64,000 nt of DNA from Alloprevotella tannerae ATCC 51259 (GTDB lineage: Bacteria > Bacteroidota > Bacteroidia > Bacteroidales > Bacteroidaceae): the NCBI RefSeq assembly GCF_000159995.1, contig NZ_GG700642.1, positions 1,355,742-1,419,741 on the forward strand, read 5' to 3'. The notes under the pieces are model-generated. The model ran no database searches. It saw only the letters and a list, made by a program, of their open reading frames with translations, and was not told the origin of the DNA. The translations under genes were made by a program, and so were the position numbers. The stretch's first letter is position 1. Each line of letters opens with the position of its first letter. Shown piece by piece: positions 49,627 to 58,753 of this stretch.

Positions 49627-50654
49627 AAATAGGCAACGTTGATCTGGGCGAAAGCCCGCTACTGCTTGCACCGATGGAGGACGTGACCGACATCGGCTTC
49701 CGCAGGCTTTGTCGGCAGATGGGAGCTGCGATGGCTTACTCCGAATTTGTTGCTTCCGACGCCCTCGTGCGCAATGTGCGCCGCTCTTTGGACAAATTGG
49801 CGGTTAGCGACGCTGAACGGCCGGTCGCCATACAAATATATGGACGCTTCCCCGATGCGATGGCGGAGGCGGCGAAGATAGTTGAGGAGACGTCGCATCC
49901 GGATATATTGGACCTCAACTTTGGTTGCCCCGTGAAGCGTGTGGCCGGAAAAGGCGCGGGCGCGGGTTTGCTGCAAAACGTCCCACTGATGCTCGAAATT
50001 ACCCGGCGCGTGGTCGAGGCGGTCAAGATTCCCGTCACCGTCAAGACCAGATTGGGCTGGGATAGTGAGCATGAAATCATAACCGAACTGGCGGAGCAGT
50101 TGCAAGATTGCGGAATCAGTGCACTAACGATCCACGGCCGCACCCGCGCACAAATGTATAAGGGCGAGGCCGATTGGCGCCTGATCGGCGAAGTCAAACG
50201 CAATCCGCGCATACACATACCCATCATCGGCAATGGCGACTTGACGACCGGCGAAGACGTGCGCCGCGCTTTCGAGCACTATGGTGTGGATGCCTGCATG
50301 GTCGGCCGCGCCACCTTTGGTCGGCCTTGGATCTTCAAGGAGATGTATGACGCTGTCCACGACCAACATCATACGCCCGTCAACGCCATTGAGAGCAGCT
50401 ACGAGCCGCTTTCGGCCGATTGGAAACTGGATGTGCTCAAAGCGCAAGTCGTGCAGAGCGTCAACCGCATCGACGAATATCGCGGCATCCTCCACGTGCG
50501 CCGCCATATCGCTGCAACGCCACTCTTCAAAGGCATTCCCGACTTCCGCGAGAAGCGCATCTCATTGCTGCGGGCTGAAACGGTCGACGCGCTCTTTGAG
50601 CAAATCGAAGCCGTGCGCCCACTTGTCAGGCAATATGCTGCGGCCGACGCTTGA
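49623..50654 (+). CDS. dusB: tRNA-dihydrouridine synthase
   Basis: FMN-dependent reduction of uridine in tRNA. It has 343 residues. The start at 49623 overlaps the preceding stop by four bases; the 49587 alternative adds 12 unrelated residues. Dus motifs: LLAPMEDVTDIGFR at the FMN site, IQIYG, the catalytic Cys102 in LDLNFGCPVKRVAGKGAG, VKTRLGWD, TIHGRTRAQMYKGEADW and IIGNGDLTTGEDV, then MVGRATFGRPWIF. It is the last gene of the luxS operon. Confidence 0.94.
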   Translation: MKIGNVDLGESPLLLAPMEDVTDIGFRRLCRQMGAAMAYSEFVASDALVRNVRRSLDKLAVSDAERPVAIQIYGRFPDAMAEAAKIVEETSHPDILDLNFGCPVKRVAGKGAGAGLLQNVPLMLEITRRVVEAVKIPVTVKTRLGWDSEHEIITELAEQLQDCGISALTIHGRTRAQMYKGEADWRLIGEVKRNPRIHIPIIGNGDLTTGEDVRRAFEHYGVDACMVGRATFGRPWIFKEMYDAVHDQHHTPVNAIESSYEPLSADWKLDVLKAQVVQSVNRIDEYRGILHVRRHIAATPLFKGIPDFREKRISLLRAETVDALFEQIEAVRPLVRQYAAADA

Positions 50655-51603
50655 TTGAGCAACCCTCGCGGCCTCCCTATTTCATACGCGGCCGGCATCG
50701 CCGCTCATTTTTTCGATGCTTCCGCCTTGCTGCGCGAGGCGCACGTAATCTGTGGCCCTCTGTAGGGCCATTTTTCTTTCGCAAAAGGCCATTGACCAAG
50801 CGCACAGCCAATTTGCCACAGCGTAAGTCGGCCCGCTATTTCACTTCATCAAACTTTCATAACCCAAAAAGACCAACAGCCGACCCTCAAATCGGAGCAA
50901 AACCGGCACAACCTCGCCTTTCGTCCTTTTTTCATCACGAGAAAAAAGGTTTGCGCTCACGATAAAAAAGGCTTATGCTCGTGAGAAAAAAGGTTTGCGC
51001 TCGTGATGACACACGCCGAAAACAAACGTTGGCGATGGGCGAACGGAGTTTGGTGCACGATAAATGCACCCTTTTTCGTCCATAACAGCCATTTTCCGTT
51101 TAATGAATCAACCCTCCGCCTTCACGCCTCCACCGGTGGGAAGCGCGAAGGAAAATGTAGGAGAAGAAAAAGGCGACGTCAGCGAACGAAAGCCAATCGA
51201 CAGCAACAAATCTTGCGATGAATCCGTGCAAAAAGTTGAAATTTCGGTTTACAGCTTGCACCGGAAGCGAAAAGAAGTGGCACCGGCGCGTGCAGAGATT
51301 AAACTGCCGACGCACTACTTTGCCCGTAATTTTGTATCTTCGCAGTCTACTTCCTCACAAAAAGCGCAAGCGCGCCGCCCCAAGCATTCTAAGCTGAAGC
51401 AGGCCGAAGGAAGGGGATAAAAAGCGGCATATAACACGATGAAACCGCCACTTTTGCCCTCCACAAACCAACCCTCAGCCGACACGCCACAAGCCTACGC
51501 CACCCGCAACGCTCCAAAGACGACGCGCAGGCGACAATGCGATCTCGAACCCCGAAATAGGGAGATGATATATACAAGAAAATTAAACTAAAAAGACGAA
51601 CAA
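50655..51603. other. Intergenic region with 22-bp repeats; no gene supported
   Basis: About 950 bp. The 22-bp repeat locus 2 lies at 50930-51010. A possible -7 element TAATTTTG is at 51327-51334, without a clear -33 box, 270 bp before the galactanase gene. The longest frame (51064-51420) encodes a low-complexity basic protein with no family resemblance, so I do not call it. Confidence 0.65.
50930..51010. repeat. 22-bp tandem repeat, locus 2 (4 units)
   Basis: CATCACGAG (50933), GCTCACGAT (50955), GCTCGTGAG (50977) and GCTCGTGAT (50999) recur at exact 22-bp steps, each followed by an A-tract and GG. Confidence 0.9.
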
Positions 51604-52857
51604 ATGACAACACTTATCATCAAAGACTACACGAAGCGCACGCAAAGCACGCTGCGCCGCATCGTTCTCGGCAGCATTGCCCTCCTGCTTGCCGCGCCAC
51701 TCTACGCTGCAACGCCGCAAACGCACAGGCAGGAAACCAAAGACGACGCAAGGGCGAAAGGAACCGCCTTCTACAAAGGTGCAGACATTAGTTGGGTAAC
51801 AGAAATGGAGGCCAAGGGCTACAGTTTTGCCAATGCGCGCGGCGAAGCGCGGGAGTGCACCGCACTGATGAAAGAACTCGGCTTACAGGCCATTCGTCTG
51901 CGCGTCTGGGTGAACCCCCAAGATGGTTTTTGCGGCACGGAAGACGTGGTCAACAAAGCCCTGCGCGCACAGAAACTGGGTATGGACGTGCTGATCGACT
52001 TCCATTACAGCGATAGTTGGGCCGACCCAAGCAAACAATACATCCCCGCCGCGTGGAAGAGCCACACGTATGCGCAAATCTTAGCAGACGTGAAGCAGCA
52101 TACGACCGGCGTATTGCAAGCGCTGAAAGCGGCGGGCGTGAGTCCGAAGTGGGTGCAAGTGGGCAACGAGACCAGCGACGGCTTACTGTGGGAAGTGGGC
52201 CGCGCATCGAAGCAGGCGGCGCAATATGCCGGCATCATCGACGCCGGCTACGCGGCCGTGAAAAGCGTCTTTGCCGATGCGCTCGTCTTGGTGCACCTCG
52301 ACAATGGCTTTAACCAAGACTTATATAAATGGAACCTCAACTTGCTGAAGCAATACGGGGCGCGCTTCGATATGGTCGGGATGTCGCTCTATCCGGATGC
52401 GGCGGTCAAATATAATAATGAGCAGAATGTCAGTGCGGCGATTGAGCATTGTATGCAGAACATAGCCTTCGTGCGGCGCACTTTTGGCGTGCCGACGATG
52501 ATTGTGGAGACGGGCTTCAACGTGACGCGTGCGGCGGAAGGCAAAGCCGGATTGAGTTTGCTCCTACGGCGTGCGGCGGAAAATGCAGACTGCCGCGGCG
52601 TCTTCTATTGGGAGCCCGAAGCGCCCAATGGCTATAACGGCGGCTACGATATGGGGGCCTTCACGGAGCGCAACAAGGTTTGCTCGCCCACCATTATAAT
52701 GGAAGCTTTCAGCGAGGCGAGCACGGGACTCGAAAAACCGACCATTGCGCCGACAAAGGTGGACGAAGATGTGGCATATGACCTTGCGGGGCGGCGCATT
52801 TCAATGCCCTACAAGGGATTTTACATTGCTCAAGGCCAAAAATACATTCGCCGCTAA
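51604..52857 (+). CDS. Arabinogalactan endo-beta-1,4-galactanase (GH53), exported
   Basis: A 417-residue exported glycosidase acting on beta-1,4-galactan side chains of pectin. A signal peptide ends near YAATPQ (residue 36). The GH53 fold shows GADISWVTEMEAKGYSF, IRLRVWVNP, VLIDFHYSDSWADPSKQ, the acid/base Glu189 in VQVGNETSDGLLW, and the nucleophile Glu302 in MIVETGFN. A C-terminal tail (YDLAGRRISMPYKGFYIAQGQKYIRR) follows, of the type seen on secreted Prevotella proteins. No SusC/SusD pair is nearby, so it is an orphan rather than part of a polysaccharide-utilisation locus. Confidence 0.92.
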   Translation: MTTLIIKDYTKRTQSTLRRIVLGSIALLLAAPLYAATPQTHRQETKDDARAKGTAFYKGADISWVTEMEAKGYSFANARGEARECTALMKELGLQAIRLRVWVNPQDGFCGTEDVVNKALRAQKLGMDVLIDFHYSDSWADPSKQYIPAAWKSHTYAQILADVKQHTTGVLQALKAAGVSPKWVQVGNETSDGLLWEVGRASKQAAQYAGIIDAGYAAVKSVFADALVLVHLDNGFNQDLYKWNLNLLKQYGARFDMVGMSLYPDAAVKYNNEQNVSAAIEHCMQNIAFVRRTFGVPTMIVETGFNVTRAAEGKAGLSLLLRRAAENADCRGVFYWEPEAPNGYNGGYDMGAFTERNKVCSPTIIMEAFSEASTGLEKPTIAPTKVDEDVAYDLAGRRISMPYKGFYIAQGQKYIRR

Positions 52858-53075
52858 AAACTGCGGCAAGCAGAGACATATTATATAGAGGGGCAGGCGA
52901 AAAACCAAACCGTTTGAACCTGACATAAAGCCGGCAGCCTCCGCAAACAGCTCGAAACTGTTTGCGGACTTTCTTTTGCGGACGCACAGAAAGCCGAAAA
53001 AACTGCAAAGTCGCGCCTGAATCTGCACTTTGAAGTGTAAAATGTGCAGTTTTTTAGTAGTTTTCTTCTAAAAGA

Positions 53076-53107
53076 TTTGTCCGTTTTGAGAGATAAGGCT
53101 ACTTTTG
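53076..53107 (+). promoter_or_regulatory. acpP promoter
   Basis: TTTG (53076-53079), 20 bp, TACTTTTG (53100-53107): a near-perfect match. The leader is about 50 nt. It drives acpP and possibly fabF. Confidence 0.88.
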
Positions 53108-53161
53108 CAGCCGATTCAGATGAATCGAAATCTATTATTAACAACTAAATAACACACGATT

Positions 53162-53398
53162 ATGGCTGAAATAGCAGATAAAGTGAAAGCAATCATCGTA
53201 GATAAGCTCAGCGTAGACGAAGCTGAAGTTAAACCGGAAGCAAGCTTTGCTAACGATCTCGGTGCAGACTCTTTGGATACGGTAGAACTGATCATGGAAT
53301 TCGAGAAAGAGTTTAAGATCTCTATTCCCGATGATCAAGCAGAAAAGATCAGCACCGTTGGCGACGCAATCGCTTATATCGAAGAGCACACAAAGTAA
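53162..53398 (+). CDS. acpP: Acyl carrier protein
   Basis: A 78-residue acidic carrier of growing acyl chains in fatty-acid synthesis. The phosphopantetheine attachment site is Ser37 in [16 protein letters not shown]. The sequence spans the usual four helices and ends IAYIEEHTK. It precedes fabF and rnc, the conserved acpP-fabF-rnc order, although 399 bp and a large hairpin separate it from fabF here. Confidence 0.96.
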   Translation: MAEIADKVKAIIVDKLSVDEAEVKPEASFANDLGADSLDTVELIMEFEKEFKISIPDDQAEKISTVGDAIAYIEEHTK

Positions 53399-53797
53399 GC
53401 TATGCTTCTTTAATAAGATAACGTTTAACGTTTTCAGGCGGCTCGCTTCGGCGAGAGAGACCTGAAGACGTTAAACGTTACTGCTTTATCAGGGAAATCC
53501 GACAAAACTGCAGGCGCCGACAGACTTTGAGCCCTACAACTGCAAAGCTAAGCGCTACCCGCCACAGCCATCACAACTGCAAAACGCCGCTTCAGGCGCT
53601 GCAAAAGAAAGACGATGGCAGGGCATTAAGGTGATCGGCTCGCAAGATCGATCATCGCCGGTCACTTTAATACCTCGGGGCAGACTCGGATGCATCTTCC
53701 CGGCCGAAGAATCGGCAGAAGCATTCCTTTTATTTTGTTCTTTATGCCCGCCAAGCTTGATGCGCGGCGCGGATTTCATTTTTTCAAAAATCAAACA
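53399..53797. other. Intergenic region between acpP and fabF; large nested hairpin, no gene
   Basis: The nested hairpin at 53419-53480 is the main feature. The remaining roughly 320 bp show no gene or strong promoter; TTATTTTG near 53731 is one base off a -7 box. Confidence 0.6.
53419..53480 (+). other. Nested hairpin between acpP and fabF
   Basis: Arms TAACGTTTAACGTTTTCAGG (53419-53438) and its complement (53461-53480, one mismatch) make a 20-bp stem. The loop itself folds as CTCGC-TTCG-GCGAG, a stable UUCG tetraloop. There is no T-run, so it is more likely RNA processing, stabilisation or a mobile mini-element than a terminator. Confidence 0.75.
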
Positions 53798-55063
53798 ATG
53801 GAATTAAATAGAGTTGTAGTCACCGGTGTGGGCGCCATTACGCCACTTGGACACACGGCGGCCGAAACGTGGGAAAACATGAAGAAAGGCGTGAGCGGCG
53901 CAGGCCCTATCACGCATTTCAATGCTGAGAAGTTTAAGACGCAGTTTGCTTGCGAGGTAAAAGATTTCGATGTCACGAAATACATTGACCGCAAGGCAGC
54001 GCGCAAAATGGACCTCTACGAACAATTTGCCCTGATCGCGGCGCGCGAAGCTGTAGAAAACAGCGGTATGGACTTGGAAACCGTCGACAAGAATGAGATC
54101 GGCGTGATCCTCGGCGTAGGCATCGGCGGTATCAACACGTTTGAAGTGGAGGCCGGAAACTATGCACTTCACGAAGAAGACGGCCCGAAGTTTAATCCTT
54201 TCTTTATTCCGAAGATGATTGCCGACATCGCTGCCGGACAAGTCGCCATCGATTATGGTTTTCACGGGCCTAACTATACGACAACTTCAGCTTGCGCGAG
54301 TTCAACTAACGCCATCGCCGACGCGTTTAACCTGCTGCGCTTAGGCAAAGCAAACGCAATCGTTACGGGCGGCGCTGAGGCGGGCATCTGGCCGGCCGGC
54401 GTGGGTGGCTTTAACGCTATGCACGCACTCTCTACGCGCAATGATGATCCCATACACGCCAGTCGGCCTTTCTCGGCCAGTCGCGATGGTTTCGTTATCG
54501 GCGAGGGAGCGGCTTGCCTCGTACTCGAGACGCTCGACCACGCTTTGGCGCGCGGCGCAAACATTATCTGCGAACTGGCCGGTGTGGGTATGTCGGCTGA
54601 CGCGCACCACATCACGGCTTCGCATCCGGAAGGACTTGGCGCTACGCTCGTGATGAAGCGCGCACTGAAAGATGCCGGCATGCAGCCTGACGAAATTGAC
54701 TACATCAATGTGCACGGAACGTCAACGCCGGTGGGCGACATCAGCGAAGTAAAAGCGATCCGCGACGTCTTTGGTGAGTCGGCCTATAAGCTCAACATTA
54801 GCTCGACGAAGTCCATGACGGGCCACTTGCTCGGCGCAGCCGGCGGTTTAGAAGCTATCGCGGTGGCTATGGCTGTAAAAGAGGACATCGTGCCGCCGAC
54901 CATCAACCACGAAGAAGGCGACAACGATCCCGAGATCGACTACAACCTCAACTTCACCTTTAACAAAGCGCAAGAGCGCCCTGTGCGCGCCGCTTTGAGC
55001 AACACGTTTGGCTTCGGCGGCCATAATGCGTGCTGCATTATGAAGAAGTATGTCGCTCAATGA
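53798..55063 (+). CDS. fabF: Beta-ketoacyl-ACP synthase II
   Basis: Condenses malonyl-ACP with acyl-ACP in fatty-acid elongation. It has 421 residues. The start at 53798 gives MELNRVVVTGVGAITPLG; the frame open to 53690 adds 36 unrelated residues. The Cys-His-His triad is Cys166 (TTSACASSTNA), His306 (NVHGTSTPVGD) and His343 (TKSMTGHLLGAAG), with GFGGHNAC near the end. Its TGA overlaps the rnc ATG (ATGA), so the two are coupled. Confidence 0.96.
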   Translation: MELNRVVVTGVGAITPLGHTAAETWENMKKGVSGAGPITHFNAEKFKTQFACEVKDFDVTKYIDRKAARKMDLYEQFALIAAREAVENSGMDLETVDKNEIGVILGVGIGGINTFEVEAGNYALHEEDGPKFNPFFIPKMIADIAAGQVAIDYGFHGPNYTTTSACASSTNAIADAFNLLRLGKANAIVTGGAEAGIWPAGVGGFNAMHALSTRNDDPIHASRPFSASRDGFVIGEGAACLVLETLDHALARGANIICELAGVGMSADAHHITASHPEGLGATLVMKRALKDAGMQPDEIDYINVHGTSTPVGDISEVKAIRDVFGESAYKLNISSTKSMTGHLLGAAGGLEAIAVAMAVKEDIVPPTINHEEGDNDPEIDYNLNFTFNKAQERPVRAALSNTFGFGGHNACCIMKKYVAQ

Positions 55064-55914
55064 TGCTGAATTGGATTGACCGCATAAAGCTCCTTTTCCG
55101 CAAAGACAAGGAGCTTTATCGCAAAGTCTACAACATACTCGGCTTCTACCCGCACGACATCGAATATTACCGCATTGCCTTTGCCCATAGTTCTTCTGAA
55201 TACAAAGGACGCAACGGGCGCACGGTCAACAATGAACGCCTGGAGTTTCTGGGCGATGCCGTGTTGGAAATGGTAGTTAGCGACATCGTCTTCCGCCGCT
55301 TCGAGCGCAAGCGCGAGGGCTTTCTCACCGGCACGCGAAGCAAAATCGTACAGCGGGCCACGCTGAATCAGTTGGCGGAGGAGACGGGTATTTCAAAACT
55401 GCTACGCACTTCGATGCGGGCGACCTCGCACAATAGTAATATTGGCGGCAATGCTTTCGAAGCGTTCTTTGGCGCCTTATATTTGGACCGAGGTTACCGC
55501 GCGGCCTACCGCTTCTTTGCCAAGCGCATCTTAGGTGTTCACATCAACTTAGAGGCTGTGGCGAAAAAGGAAGAGAATTTTAAGAGTAAACTCTTGGAAT
55601 GGAGCCAAAAGAATCGATTGCGCGCCGAGTTCAAACTGGATCGCACGGAAAATAATGCTTCCAACGGCCCCGTCTTCTACACGACGGTGCGCCTCGAAGG
55701 CTTAGAAGCCGGAAAAGGCAGCGGCTACTCTAAAAAGGAAAGCCAGCAGAAGGCGGCCAAAGCGGCCTTAATGAAACTCAAACGTGAGGTCAAATTTAAG
55801 GATAGTATCTTCGAGGCGAAAGAGAAGCGCACCTCGATGGAGGCAGAGGAATTTGCCGCCTTGCCGTCTATGTCAGGGCCTTCGATTCTTATTGACAGAC
55901 CTGCAGAGCGGTAA
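55060..55914 (+). CDS. rnc: Ribonuclease III
   Basis: Cuts double-stranded RNA in rRNA and mRNA processing. It has 284 residues, longer than E. coli RNase III (226) because of a C-terminal tail. The catalytic signature NNERLEFLGDAVLE (57-70) and the second acidic box GNAFEAFFGALYLDRG are intact, followed by a double-stranded RNA-binding domain (FKSKLLEWSQKNRL, then GYSKKESQQKAAKAAL). The last 45 residues are a charged tail of unknown role. The ATG at 55060 or 55063 overlaps the fabF stop. Confidence 0.95.
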   Translation: MMLNWIDRIKLLFRKDKELYRKVYNILGFYPHDIEYYRIAFAHSSSEYKGRNGRTVNNERLEFLGDAVLEMVVSDIVFRRFERKREGFLTGTRSKIVQRATLNQLAEETGISKLLRTSMRATSHNSNIGGNAFEAFFGALYLDRGYRAAYRFFAKRILGVHINLEAVAKKEENFKSKLLEWSQKNRLRAEFKLDRTENNASNGPVFYTTVRLEGLEAGKGSGYSKKESQQKAAKAALMKLKREVKFKDSIFEAKEKRTSMEAEEFAALPSMSGPSILIDRPAER

Positions 55915-56032
55915 ACTTACCGCCGCGCAAGCCTTGGCATCTGCGAAGATTTAGGGCGCAATGGGCAAGCAGGCCGATCTGCACCATCCCTCGCCCCTTA
56001 ATCAGCCGCAACAGCCGCCTCGAAATCTTAAC

Positions 56033-56107
56033 AAGTCGAGCGGAAATTTGAAAAAAACGACACCGAAACACTATTCGGTTCGCGCAGTTCAAATTTCCGC
56101 TCGACTT
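56033..56107. repeat. Nested inverted repeat, 19-bp perfect arms
   Basis: AAGTCGAGCGGAAATTTGA (56033-56051) and its exact reverse complement (56089-56107) enclose an inner ACCGAA / TTCGGT hairpin. It may be a transcript end structure for rnc or a small non-autonomous element. Confidence 0.75.
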
Positions 56108-56239
56108 TCTTTGTTTCAATCGCTGCCTCACCGCATATTTTTTGCCTTTTCGTTTTCTTCGTTTAGTAGGACTCATACATTTACAAAACAATAAAGCGGC
56201 GGCGCTGCAAGCAGAAAGCATTACCTCCACTTGTTGGGA

Positions 56240-56305
56240 ACTTTTTTCCGCCTATGCGAATTTTAATTCCTCCTATGGGGATTTTTGTCCGCTTACTTGG
56301 AACTG
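56240..56305. repeat. Possible third TAGGAGAATTAAAATT element
   Basis: Read on the minus strand, ATAGGAGGAATTAAAATTCG matches the core of copies 1 and 2 with one inserted base. CCTATG-G and related half-sites flank it. Confidence 0.5.
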
Positions 56306-56555
56306 TTGTTTCAACAAGCAAAGCGCGAAATAGACACTTATCTATACTTAAAAGGCTAAGCACAAACTGAGTTTGCTGTAGCTTTTATCAGAGCGGAAGC
56401 CGCCGTTAGTCGCGCTTTCGTATAGTGCGAAGCCCGATCATTAGCCCGCGAGAAAAAGCCGCGGCGATAAATGAGCTAAGCCATCAGATGTCCCGAAAAG
56501 AGTCGGCATCACGGCGGAAGCGCAGATAAGTTTTCACAAGCTTTTCCGTTGTTTG

Positions 56556-56587
56556 TTTGCTACTTTGCAGGATAAGCCGTAACTTTG
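56556..56587 (+). promoter_or_regulatory. metK promoter
   Basis: TTTG (56556-56559), 20 bp, TAACTTTG (56580-56587): exact consensus. Transcription would start near 56594, giving a roughly 190-nt leader with the riboswitch and terminator. Confidence 0.88.
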
Positions 56588-56595
56588 CCGCTGAA

Positions 56596-56690
56596 AAAAG
56601 CAAAAGAGGACAGATTTGGCTGCTTGCAACCTCTCGAAAAAATGCTAAAACGATGCCGGGAAATGCTGCCAAGAAGCAGCCCCGACACTT
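56596..56690 (+). promoter_or_regulatory. SAM-I-type (S-box) riboswitch upstream of metK
   Basis: In the metK leader, AGAGG, then TTGCAACCTCT, then AATGCTAAAACG reproduce the S-box landmarks (GAG.., GCAACC, and a GTGCTAA-type J strand) in the compact form I associate with Bacteroidetes. A GCCGGG-AAATGCTGCCAAGAAGCAGC-CCCG segment follows. Position directly between a promoter and a terminator in front of the SAM synthetase gene supports it. SAM binding would favour the terminator. Fold not computed. Confidence 0.7.
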
Positions 56691-56691
56691 G

Positions 56692-56731
56692 TAGGCGCCA
56701 CTCCCGAGGAGGCGCTCATTTTTTCAGAACG
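56692..56731 (+). terminator. Leader terminator of metK (riboswitch expression platform)
   Basis: GGCGC-(CA)-CTCC pairs with GGAG-GCGCT around a CGA loop, a 9-bp stem with a 2-nt bulge, followed by CATTTTTTC. It ends about 55 nt before the metK ATG. Confidence 0.8.
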
Positions 56732-56786
56732 ACATCAGCCCCAAGTTCCTGTAACATTCTATTCACTACAAAAGCAAAGAAGGAAA

Positions 56787-58079
56787 ATGGGTTATTTATT
56801 CACATCAGAATCAGTTTCGGCAGGCCATCCGGACAAAGTGGCCGACCAGATCTCAGACGCCGTCTTAGACAATTTATTGGCTTTTGACCCGCATAGCCGC
56901 GTTGCTTGCGAGACAATGGTCACGACCGGGCAAGTCATCGTGGCCGGCGAGGTGCGTTCTAACGCTTGGGCCGACCTTACGACCATTGTCCGCGATACGG
57001 TGGCCCACATTGGCTACACTAAAGCCGATTATAAGTTTGACAGCGAATCGTGCGGCATTCTCAGTGCCATTCACGAGCAGAGCGACGACATTAACCGCGG
57101 CGTAGACCGCCAGTCGCCCGAAGAACAAGGCGCCGGCGACCAAGGTATGATGTTTGGCTATGCCAACAACGAGACCGACAATTATATGCCGCTGCCCCTA
57201 TCCTTGGCCACGGATTTAATGATCACGCTCGAGCGCATCCGCCGCGAGGGCAAGGAGATGACTTATCTTCGTCCCGATGCGAAGAGTCAAGTGACCGTTC
57301 GCTACGACGACAACGATCGCGCCGTGGGCATTGATACCATTCTCGTTTCGACGCAGCACGATGAATTTATCACCGCTGCCGAAGCCGGTTCACAGGAAGC
57401 AGCCGATGAGCAGATGCTGGCCCGTATTCGCCGCGACGTAATAGAAATACTCATTCCGCGCACCATTGCCGAGCGCGTTCATACGCCTGAAATCAAACAA
57501 ATGCTCGCCGCCGACAACATTAAATATTTAGTCAACCCAACAGGAAAGTTCGTCATCGGCGGGCCTAACGGCGACACCGGACTCACGGGCCGCAAGATCA
57601 TCGTCGACACCTATGGCGGCCGCGGCGCACACGGCGGCGGCGCATTCTCCGGCAAGGACCCTTCGAAAGTAGACCGCAGCGCCGCCTACGCAGCGCGCCA
57701 CATTGCGAAAAACTTAGTGGCAGCCGGCGTTGCCGATGAAATTCTTGTGCAGTTGAGTTATGCCATCGGCGTCGCTGAGCCTATCAGCATCTACGTCAAT
57801 ACCTACGGCAAACGACGCGTAGCCTTGTCGGACGGCGAAATTGCAGAAAAGGTGCGCACACTCTTCGACCTGCGTCCTTACGCCATCGAGGAGCGCCTCA
57901 AGCTCCGCACGCCTATTTATACCGAAACGGCTAATCACGGACATATGGGGCATCAGCCGCGCTTCAAAACCAAGACTTTCAAATGTAAAGGCCAACCCGA
58001 CAAGCAGATCGAAGTGGAACTCTTTACTTGGGAAAAACTTGATTACGTTGACAAAATAAAGGCCGCTTTCGGCCTCTGA
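56787..58079 (+). CDS. metK: S-adenosylmethionine synthetase
   Basis: Makes SAM from methionine and ATP. It has 430 residues. Signatures: [22 protein letters not shown] at the start (His14, Asp16 at the active site), [16 protein letters not shown], the [20 protein letters not shown] box, and [20 protein letters not shown] short insert near residues 200-215 ([14 protein letters not shown]) is typical of this phylum. Expression is controlled by the leader riboswitch and terminator. With luxS in the window, both ends of the activated methyl cycle are represented. Confidence 0.97.
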   Translation: MGYLFTSESVSAGHPDKVADQISDAVLDNLLAFDPHSRVACETMVTTGQVIVAGEVRSNAWADLTTIVRDTVAHIGYTKADYKFDSESCGILSAIHEQSDDINRGVDRQSPEEQGAGDQGMMFGYANNETDNYMPLPLSLATDLMITLERIRREGKEMTYLRPDAKSQVTVRYDDNDRAVGIDTILVSTQHDEFITAAEAGSQEAADEQMLARIRRDVIEILIPRTIAERVHTPEIKQMLAADNIKYLVNPTGKFVIGGPNGDTGLTGRKIIVDTYGGRGAHGGGAFSGKDPSKVDRSAAYAARHIAKNLVAAGVADEILVQLSYAIGVAEPISIYVNTYGKRRVALSDGEIAEKVRTLFDLRPYAIEERLKLRTPIYTETANHGHMGHQPRFKTKTFKCKGQPDKQIEVELFTWEKLDYVDKIKAAFGL

Positions 58080-58086
58080 CAATATG

Positions 58087-58122
58087 CCGGCGGAGCGTCG
58101 AGCGCACTTGATGCTTCGCCGG
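58087..58122 (+). other. Hairpin after metK
   Basis: CCGGCGGAGC pairs with GCTTCGCCGG (one mismatch) around a 16-nt loop; no T-run. A weak terminator or stabilising structure between metK and the LOG-family gene. Confidence 0.45.
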
Positions 58123-58142
58123 AACTTCAAGATCAAAAAAGA

Positions 58143-58718
58143 ATGAAGATCACTGTTTACGCAGCCTCCAGCGGACAATTGGGCCAAGCCTACATCGACA
58201 ACGCACAAGCCCTTGGCCGCCTTTTGGCCGCAAAGGGTTACACGCTGATCAACGGCGCCGGACGGATGGGCCTGATGGGCGCTTCGTGCGACGCCTGCCT
58301 CGCTGCCGGCGGAGAGGCGCTCGGCATTATTCCCCGCTTTATGGTGGAGCAAGGTTGGCAACATCCTTCGCAGCCGCTCCTTATCACGGCAGATATGCAC
58401 GAGCGCAAAGAAAAGTTGGCCGACTTATCGGATGCCTGCATCGCGCTGCCCGGCGGCGTCGGCACACTCGAAGAATTGATAGAGATTATCACGTGGAAGC
58501 AACTCGGCCTCTACCTCAAGCCAATCATCATCCTCAATACGTGCGGCTATTATGATCCGCTGTTGGCCCAACTGGACCGTGCGGCCGACGAGCGCTTTAT
58601 GCGCGAAGGGCACAAAGCCATTTGGCGCGTAGCTGCCACACCGGAAGAGGCAATTCTGCTGGCGGAAACCACGCCGCTTTGGGATAAACGCGTGCAGAAG
58701 TTTGCCGCGCTCACTTGA
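58143..58718 (+). CDS. LOG family (TIGR00730) Rossmann-fold protein
   Basis: A 191-residue protein of the LOG / 'lysine decarboxylase-like' family, which hydrolyses nucleoside 5'-monophosphates such as cytokinin ribotides or AMP to base plus ribose phosphate. The family signature is complete: Arg88-Lys89 in DMHERKEKLA and the PGGVGTLEELIE box (103-114) with the catalytic glutamates. The N-terminal nucleotide-binding region is VYAASSGQLGQAY. The true bacterial substrate is uncertain. Starts 63 bp after metK. Confidence 0.9.
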   Translation: MKITVYAASSGQLGQAYIDNAQALGRLLAAKGYTLINGAGRMGLMGASCDACLAAGGEALGIIPRFMVEQGWQHPSQPLLITADMHERKEKLADLSDACIALPGGVGTLEELIEIITWKQLGLYLKPIIILNTCGYYDPLLAQLDRAADERFMREGHKAIWRVAATPEEAILLAETTPLWDKRVQKFAALT

Positions 58719-58753
58719 TCAGTCCTTCCCCACCCCTCCTATACATATATAAT

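Larger units (their letters stand above)
55915..56555. other. Intergenic region with a nested inverted repeat and a TAGGAGAATT-like element; no gene
   Basis: It contains the inverted repeat at 56033-56107 and the AT-rich element at about 56240-56305. Open frames lack family resemblance. Confidence 0.65.

Noticed and set aside
51064-51420. 118-residue open frame in the gap before the galactanase
   Set aside because: Low-complexity basic composition, no motif, no promoter fit and overlap with repeats; probably non-coding.
51604-52857. Polysaccharide-utilisation locus around the GH53 galactanase
   Set aside because: No SusC/SusD pair, regulator or further glycosidase within 8 kb on either side.
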